Both the position numbers and the translations under genes were made by a program. A DNA stretch of 64,000 nt from Parapontixanthobacter aurantiacus (GTDB lineage Bacteria > Pseudomonadota > Alphaproteobacteria > Sphingomonadales > Sphingomonadaceae), in NCBI RefSeq assembly GCF_009827635.1, contig NZ_WTYW01000004.1, positions 1-64,000 on the forward strand. The letters run 5' to 3'. Shown here in pieces: positions 59,700 through 64,000 of this stretch (within the stretch, counting starts at the first letter, position 1; each line of letters begins with the position of its first letter). Under the pieces are notes generated by a model. The model was not told the origin of the DNA. It was given only the letters and a program-made list of their open reading frames with translations, and did no database searches.

Positions 59700-60233
59700 A
59701 TGGCAGGCGAAGCAACGGCCTTCGATGTTGGCGATTACGTAGTGTACCCCAAGCATGGCGTCGGGCGCGTCATCGAATTGCAGAACGAAGAAATCGCCGG
59801 GATGCAACTCGAACTCTATGTGCTGCGCTTCGAGAAGGAACGGATGACTCTGCGCGTTCCGACCAACAAGATCGAATCGATCGGCATGCGCAAACTGTCC
59901 AGCGACAAGACGCTCAAGGAAGCGATGGAAACGCTGAAGGGCAAGCCGAAGGTCAAGCGGACCATGTGGTCCCGCCGTGCGCAGGAATACGAAGCGAAGA
60001 TCAATTCCGGCGATCTCGTGTCGATCGCCGAGGTCACGCGCGATCTGTTCCGTCCCGACGATCAGCCCGAACAGAGCTATTCCGAACGACAGATTTTCGA
60101 AGCCGCCTCGAGCCGACTGGCGCGCGAACTTGCCGCGATGGAAAAGACCGACGAGCCGACGGCGCTCGAAAAGATCCTCGACGTCCTGCGGGAACATGCT
60201 CCGCAATATTACGACAATAACGACGAAGACTGA
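59700..60233 (+). CDS. carD: CarD family transcription regulator
   Basis: The 177-residue product opens with the RNA-polymerase-interacting domain (FDVGDYVVYPKHGVGRVIEL to LRFEKERMTLRVPTNK) and continues with the helical DNA-facing domain (LKGKPKVKRTMWSRRAQEYE). CarD proteins bind the beta subunit and stabilise open promoter complexes, notably at rRNA promoters. ATG 59700 is chosen: AAGGA lies 8 bases upstream, and the in-frame upstream stretch to 59553 has AT-rich codons unlike this gene. A terminator follows. Confidence 0.93.
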   Translation: MAGEATAFDVGDYVVYPKHGVGRVIELQNEEIAGMQLELYVLRFEKERMTLRVPTNKIESIGMRKLSSDKTLKEAMETLKGKPKVKRTMWSRRAQEYEAKINSGDLVSIAEVTRDLFRPDDQPEQSYSERQIFEAASSRLARELAAMEKTDEPTALEKILDVLREHAPQYYDNNDED

Positions 60234-60261
60234 TCGACGAACACTCGATGAGGAACGACGA

Positions 60262-60287
60262 GGGTCGCCCGAACGGGCGGCCCTTTT
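60262..60287 (+). terminator. terminator after carD
   Basis: GGGTCGCCC and GGGCGGCCC form a 9-bp stem (one T-G pair) over a GAAC loop, followed by TTTTCGTTT. It lies 28 bases after the carD stop. Confidence 0.9.
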
Positions 60288-60298
60288 CGTTTGGGGGA

Positions 60299-60327
60299 TT
60301 GGCGTCGCCCTCGCGCTGTATTATAAC
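60299..60327 (+). promoter_or_regulatory. promoter of the GIN-domain lipoprotein gene
   Basis: TTGGCG (60299-60304) and TATAAC (60322-60327) are separated by 17 bases. The start would fall near 60334, and a strong GAGGAG (60344-60349) lies 7 bases before the ATG at 60357. Confidence 0.6.
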
Positions 60328-60356
60328 GGTAATACGCACATTCGAGGAGACCGTCC

Positions 60357-61139
60357 ATGTCGTTCAAACCGTTCTTTCGCAGTTTCGCACCGCTTGCCGC
60401 CACGGCCCTGGGAATGGCCATCGCCGGTTGCAGCAATGCGGGTGGCTACGGCATGAGTTCCAGTTCGGGCGTTCCCTTGAGCGAGCTCGACATGAGCGGT
60501 GACGCGCCCACTCGCCTCTCGCTCGCAGGGTCGGATCGCGTCATCCTGCAACGCGGAGAAAGGCTGGCGATCGAGGTCGAGGGCGACCCTGACGTCCGCG
60601 AATTGCTGCGCTTCGATCGGCGGGGCGATAAGCTCGAGATTTCGCGCGAGCGTAGCATGACCTCGACCAAGGGCAGGGCGACAATCCGCGTCACCATGGC
60701 CTCCCCTGTTAGCATCGCTGTCGCTGGTTCGGGCGCAGTCGAGACGGATGAGCTGGCGAGCGAGGCCGAGCTGTCGATCGCCGGTTCGGGTAGCGTTGCC
60801 GCGCGAAACCTCCGAGCAGAGCAGCTTGGCGTAAGTATCGCCGGTTCGGGCGAAGTCATGGCCGATGGAACTGCGCGCAGCCTCAAACTGAACATCGCCG
60901 GTTCGGGCGATGCCCGCCTCGATCGCCTCGAAGTGGACGATGCCGACATCAATATCATGGGCTCCGGCAACGGCAGCTTCTCTTCGGACGGTACGGTAAA
61001 AGCCAGCATCGCCGGCTCGGGCGATGTCAGGGTGTATGGCCGCGCGCGTTGCACGGTCAGCGCGGCAGGCTCCGGCACGCTGACTTGCGCCGAGCGAACG
61101 TCGGCAGCGAAAAAGGCCGAGCCCGACGAAAATTCATGA
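60357..61139 (+). CDS. lipoprotein with head GIN domain (DUF2807)
   Basis: The 260-residue product has a lipoprotein signal with the lipobox I-A-G-C and Cys25. The rest is a right-handed beta-helix of repeated turns marked by AGSG (AVAGSGAVET, SIAGSGSVAA, SIAGSGEVMA, NIAGSGDARL, SIAGSGDVRV). Such GIN-domain proteins are exported and of unknown function, possibly adhesins. Expressed from its own promoter after the carD terminator. Confidence 0.9.
   Translation: MSFKPFFRSFAPLAATALGMAIAGCSNAGGYGMSSSSGVPLSELDMSGDAPTRLSLAGSDRVILQRGERLAIEVEGDPDVRELLRFDRRGDKLEISRERSMTSTKGRATIRVTMASPVSIAVAGSGAVETDELASEAELSIAGSGSVAARNLRAEQLGVSIAGSGEVMADGTARSLKLNIAGSGDARLDRLEVDDADINIMGSGNGSFSSDGTVKASIAGSGDVRVYGRARCTVSAAGSGTLTCAERTSAAKKAEPDENS
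60716..61081 (+). repeat. tandem 19-residue coding repeat within the GIN-domain gene
   Basis: Seven copies of an ATCGCCGGTTCGGG-type core, spaced about 54-60 bases apart, encode the successive A-G-S-G turns of the beta-helix. Three central copies are nearly identical at the DNA level, the outer ones diverged. This is protein-level repetition, not a mobile element. Confidence 0.75.
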
Positions 61140-61189
61140 CCGGCTAAACATTTGCAGGCAGATTGGGCGGTGAAGAGGACGAATCACCC

Positions 61190-61540
61190 ATGCCAATCGC
61201 GTCGCGTAAAGTCGGCCTGATCCTGCTTATCTCAACCGCGCCCCTGCTCGGCGGATGTCTCGCGCGAACGGCGTTCGACGTCGCGACGGCACCGGTGCGG
61301 GTCGCGAGCAAGGCGGTCGATCTGGCAACCACCAGCCAGTCCGAATCGGACGAGAAGCGCGGACGCGAGTTGCGCAAGCGCGAGGAACGGCTGGGCAAGC
61401 TCGAGCGACGCTATTTCGAGCGCATGGAAGATTGCGAGGACGGCAATGACGGTGCCTGCGACGATGCACGCGAGGCTTACGAAGAAATCGCGCTCCTGCG
61501 TCCGACGATTCCTGCGCCTTTACCCGATTACGATCGATAG
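61190..61540 (+). CDS. small lipoprotein of unknown function
   Basis: The 116-residue product has a lipoprotein signal with L-G-G-C, Cys23, then a helical charged region (EKRGRELRKREERLGKLERR) and an acidic Cys-containing loop (CEDGNDGACDDAREAY). It ends Pro-rich. ATG 61190 is chosen over one 9 codons earlier because it starts the signal and has AGAGGA upstream. Likely envelope-anchored. It converges with the Sua5-type gene, 8 bases apart. Confidence 0.7.
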   Translation: MPIASRKVGLILLISTAPLLGGCLARTAFDVATAPVRVASKAVDLATTSQSESDEKRGRELRKREERLGKLERRYFERMEDCEDGNDGACDDAREAYEEIALLRPTIPAPLPDYDR

Positions 61541-61548
61541 CGGCCAGC

Positions 61549-62481
61549 CTAAGCAGCGGCCCGGCGCAACCTGTCGTTGATCGCCTCTCCGATCCCCTCT
61601 TCCGGAACCTCGGCCACGGCGATCCGCGGTTTCGCCGACTTCGTGGCGAGATGCAGGCAAGCATAGAGCCCTGCAGCGGCCTCGGTAAGATCGCCTTTCT
61701 GCGATAGCGTGCAATCACCTGCGACCGAGCCGAACCCGATCATGAATTCGTCCGCATGCGGTGCCTCGGCATTCAGTCGAACGGGCTTGCCGGGCGCATA
61801 ATGCTGCGCCAGTTGTCCAGGAGCAGTAATGGCCTCGCCGTCCTGAAAAGTCGTCTGGCGCAACTTTTCGCCGATATCGATCGGGCCGGGACGCAGGACG
61901 CGCCAGCCATCGGCCACCCGCGCGACGATCGTCGATTCCAGACCTTGCCGGCATTCGCCACCGCCGAGGATCGCGTCGATCCTCCCGTTGAGGGAGGCCA
62001 GCACGTGTTCGGGCGAAGTCGGGCTGATGAAGCCGCTGCGATTGGCGGAAGGCGCCGCGATCGGAAAGTCGACCTCGGAAAGAACGGCGCGCATGACGGG
62101 ATGAGCGGGAACGCGAATGGCAACCGTTTCGAGTCCCGCCGTCACGGCCGGTGCCAGTCCGGCGGCGTCCCGAAGCGGCAGCACCATTGTCAGCGGTCCG
62201 GGCCAGAACCTGCTCGCCAAAATGCGCGCCGCTTCGTCGAACAGCGCCAGCGTTTCGGCTTGCTCCAGCGAAGCGACGTGAACGATGAGGGGGTTGAAGC
62301 TCGGCCGCCCCTTGGCTTCGTAAATACGCGCAACCGCCGCCATGGCATCGGCGCGGGCAGCCAGACCGTAGACGGTTTCGGTCGGCAGGGCGACGAGCCC
62401 GCCAAGCGCGAGACGGCGCGCGGCCTCGGCAATCCCTGCCGCGTCCGCCGCCAGTATTTCCGTAGCGTTCTTGCCCACCAT
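61549..62481 (-). CDS. L-threonylcarbamoyladenylate synthase, Sua5 type
   Basis: The enzyme makes threonylcarbamoyl-AMP for the t6A37 tRNA modification. The 310-residue product has the YrdC fold (ALGGLVALPTETVYGLAARA, KGRPSFNPLIVHV, FWPGPLTMVLPL, FPIAAPSANRSGF) and the extra C-terminal Sua5 domain from about residue 215, which separates Sua5 from the shorter TsaC. Stop and start are clear; the ATG at 62481 faces the acyl-CoA dehydrogenase across 49 bases. Confidence 0.93.
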   Translation of the reverse strand: MVGKNATEILAADAAGIAEAARRLALGGLVALPTETVYGLAARADAMAAVARIYEAKGRPSFNPLIVHVASLEQAETLALFDEAARILASRFWPGPLTMVLPLRDAAGLAPAVTAGLETVAIRVPAHPVMRAVLSEVDFPIAAPSANRSGFISPTSPEHVLASLNGRIDAILGGGECRQGLESTIVARVADGWRVLRPGPIDIGEKLRQTTFQDGEAITAPGQLAQHYAPGKPVRLNAEAPHADEFMIGFGSVAGDCTLSQKGDLTEAAAGLYACLHLATKSAKPRIAVAEVPEEGIGEAINDRLRRAAA

Positions 62482-62530
62482 GGCGTGCGCCTATAGATAA
62501 GAGACACCCAAATCCCAAGGAAACTCGCCC

Positions 62531-64000
62531 GTGATACCCTACTCCCCCGCCACCCAGGACCAGTTGCTCGCCATCCGGGTGAATGCCGGGATTGCCGAAC
62601 TTGCGCAGAGCGAACGCTTCGCCGCGGCGGAAGAGGATATGGTCGAAGCCATCGTCGAGGGAGTGGGCGCGTTCGCAGCCGGGGAATTCGCACCGCTCAA
62701 CCGCGTTGGCGATACCGAAGGGGCGCGGCTGGAGAACGGCGTCGTGCGGCTGCCTGACGGATACGCCGAAGCCTATTCCCACTATGTCGAACAAGGCTGG
62801 AACGCGATCTCGGGTCCGGTCGAGCACGGCGGTCAGGGCTTGCCCTTTACGCTGTCCTGCGCCGTCATCGAAAATCTCGGCACGGCGAACATGGCCTTCA
62901 CCCTGCTGCCGATCCTGTCGGTCGGCGCGATCGAGGCGCTGGCCCATCACGGAACCCCCGCGCAGCAGGCAACCTATCTTCCGAACCTGGTCAGCGGCGC
63001 ATGGTCGGGAACGATGAACCTGACGGAGCCGCAGGCGGGCAGCGATGTTGGCGCTCTGCGCACGACAGCCGTGCCGATCGAAAGCGGCGAACATGCTGGC
63101 AAGTATCTCATCAAGGGTCAGAAGATCTACATCACTTGGGGCGAGCACGAACTGGCCGAGAACATCGTTCACCTCGTCCTCGCGCGCACCCCGGATGCGC
63201 CGGCGGGCAGCCGGGGCATTTCGCTGTTCGTCGTGCCGAAATACCATGTCGAGGCGGACGGTTCGCTCGGCAAGCGCAATGACCTGCGCTGCGTCAGCAT
63301 CGAGCACAAGGTCGGCATCAACGCTTCGCCCACCTGCGTCATGTCCTATGGCGACAATGACGAGTGCATCGGCGAACTGGTCGGCGCGGAGCATCGCGGT
63401 CTCGCGGCCATGTTCACCATGATGAACAATGCGCGGATCAATGTCGGCAATCAGGGCACGCAGATCGCCGAGCGCGCGACGCAGCAGGCACTCGCCTATG
63501 CAAGGGAGCGCGTCCAGTCCGCGCGGGCGGGATCGCCTGACAAATCCGCGGTTTCGATCATCGACCACCCCGATGTGCGGCGGATGCTCCTGCGCATGAA
63601 GGCTTTGACCGAAGGCAGCCGCGCGCTTCTCTACTACACCGGCGGCCAGACCGATCGCGGCACGCTGGGCGACGAGCAGGCAAAGATGCGCAGCGAGGTC
63701 CTCGTCCCGCTGCTGAAGGCCTGGGCGACCGATATCGGCATCGAGGTCGCCTCGCTCGGCATCCAGGTGCATGGCGGTATGGGCTTCGTCGAGGAAACCG
63801 GCGCGGCGCAGCACTGGCGCGATGCGCGGATTGCGCCGATCTACGAAGGGACAAACGGCATTCAGGCAGCCGACCTCGTCACGCGCAAGCTGGCCCTTGC
63901 AGGCGGCGAGGCAGTCGTAGACCTGCTAGCCGACATTGCGCAGGACAGCGCGCAGGAGTCGGCCCTGTTCCAGCTGGCGAACGATTGCGCCAGCGTTGCG
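62531..64000 (+). CDS. acyl-CoA dehydrogenase, DmdC-like long form (3' truncated)
   Basis: The frame runs from a GTG at 62531 (AAGGA upstream) past the window edge; 490 codons are visible. Blocks are the N-terminal YSPATQDQLLAIRVNAG-type helix, MNLTEPQAGSDVGALRT, the substrate/FAD block KIYITWGEHELAENIVHLV and IYEGTNGIQAADLVTRK. These are the signs of the long (about 590-600 residue) acyl-CoA dehydrogenases related to DmdC. It oxidises an acyl-CoA with FAD; the substrate is open, the DMSP-type reaction being only one family role. The missing part is about 100 residues. Confidence 0.88.
   Translation, partial: MIPYSPATQDQLLAIRVNAGIAELAQSERFAAAEEDMVEAIVEGVGAFAAGEFAPLNRVGDTEGARLENGVVRLPDGYAEAYSHYVEQGWNAISGPVEHGGQGLPFTLSCAVIENLGTANMAFTLLPILSVGAIEALAHHGTPAQQATYLPNLVSGAWSGTMNLTEPQAGSDVGALRTTAVPIESGEHAGKYLIKGQKIYITWGEHELAENIVHLVLARTPDAPAGSRGISLFVVPKYHVEADGSLGKRNDLRCVSIEHKVGINASPTCVMSYGDNDECIGELVGAEHRGLAAMFTMMNNARINVGNQGTQIAERATQQALAYARERVQSARAGSPDKSAVSIIDHPDVRRMLLRMKALTEGSRALLYYTGGQTDRGTLGDEQAKMRSEVLVPLLKAWATDIGIEVASLGIQVHGGMGFVEETGAAQHWRDARIAPIYEGTNGIQAADLVTRKLALAGGEAVVDLLADIAQDSAQESALFQLANDCASVA

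Noticed and set aside
60716-61081. CRISPR or satellite-like repeats
   Set aside because: The repeats are imperfect, lie within a reading frame and encode beta-helix turns.
61715-63814. Long minus-strand open frame of 699 codons
   Set aside because: It is the antisense shadow of the Sua5-type gene and the acyl-CoA dehydrogenase gene, which show clear family motifs on their own frames.

Overview
The window reads as a chromosomal segment of an alphaproteobacterium of the order Sphingomonadales, most likely an Erythrobacter-like member of the Erythrobacteraceae. This rests on gene content and order (a proA-nadD-rsfS-rlmH-envC-ctpA block, a DUF1013/TrcR regulator, fdxA followed by carD, a SUV3-type helicase coupled to an S4 protein), the moderately high G+C and the frequent GTG/TTG starts. 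No database search was possible. I saw no tRNA, rRNA, CRISPR, insertion sequence or prophage. No gene-free stretch exceeds 300 bases; the two longest (4509-4778 and 59428-59699) both look structured.

Region 1 (1-7625), mostly housekeeping: the tail of a YadA-like trimeric autotransporter with its terminator, a serine hydrolase lipoprotein facing a small cysteine-containing membrane protein, a coupled minus-strand pdxH-CDF transporter-PhzF unit, then DnaJ-like, BrkB/YihY and fabI on the plus strand.

Region 2 (7635-33701), about 26 kb of Wzx/Wzy-type exopolysaccharide genes. Plus-strand genes at the left edge (4-reductase, small phosphoglycosyl transferase, WbpM-like dehydratase) can make and load a QuiNAc- or FucNAc-type first sugar. 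A long minus-strand block holds the GumB/Wza-like export protein, a fused polysaccharide co-polymerase/BY-kinase, an AsnB-type amidotransferase, five glycosyltransferases, an FkbM methyltransferase, a Wzx flippase and two polymerase/ligase-type membrane proteins. The right edge supplies further nucleotide sugars: a TviB/WbpO-type 6-dehydrogenase, UDP-xylose synthase, UDP-glucuronate 4-epimerase and WecB. The set predicts an acidic, partly amidated N-acetyl-sugar polymer carrying xylose and/or galacturonate.

Region 3 (33756-46561): a secreted protein of unknown function; dsbB-coq7; the proA-nadD-rsfS-rlmH-envC-ctpA run, in which rlmH appears to start at a rare ATC codon; an M23 peptidase-bactofilin pair; a fatty acyl-CoA ligase; TrcR; and a quinone oxidoreductase.

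Region 4 (46698-64000): DUF1192 and clpA, a ligase-associated exonuclease with its ATP-dependent DNA ligase, a hemB-GNAT-gamma carbonic anhydrase unit, a second M23 peptidase, SUV3-like helicase-S4-fdxA, carD behind an inverted-repeat-rich leader, two lipoproteins, a Sua5-type tRNA-modification enzyme and the start of a DmdC-like acyl-CoA dehydrogenase cut by the window edge.
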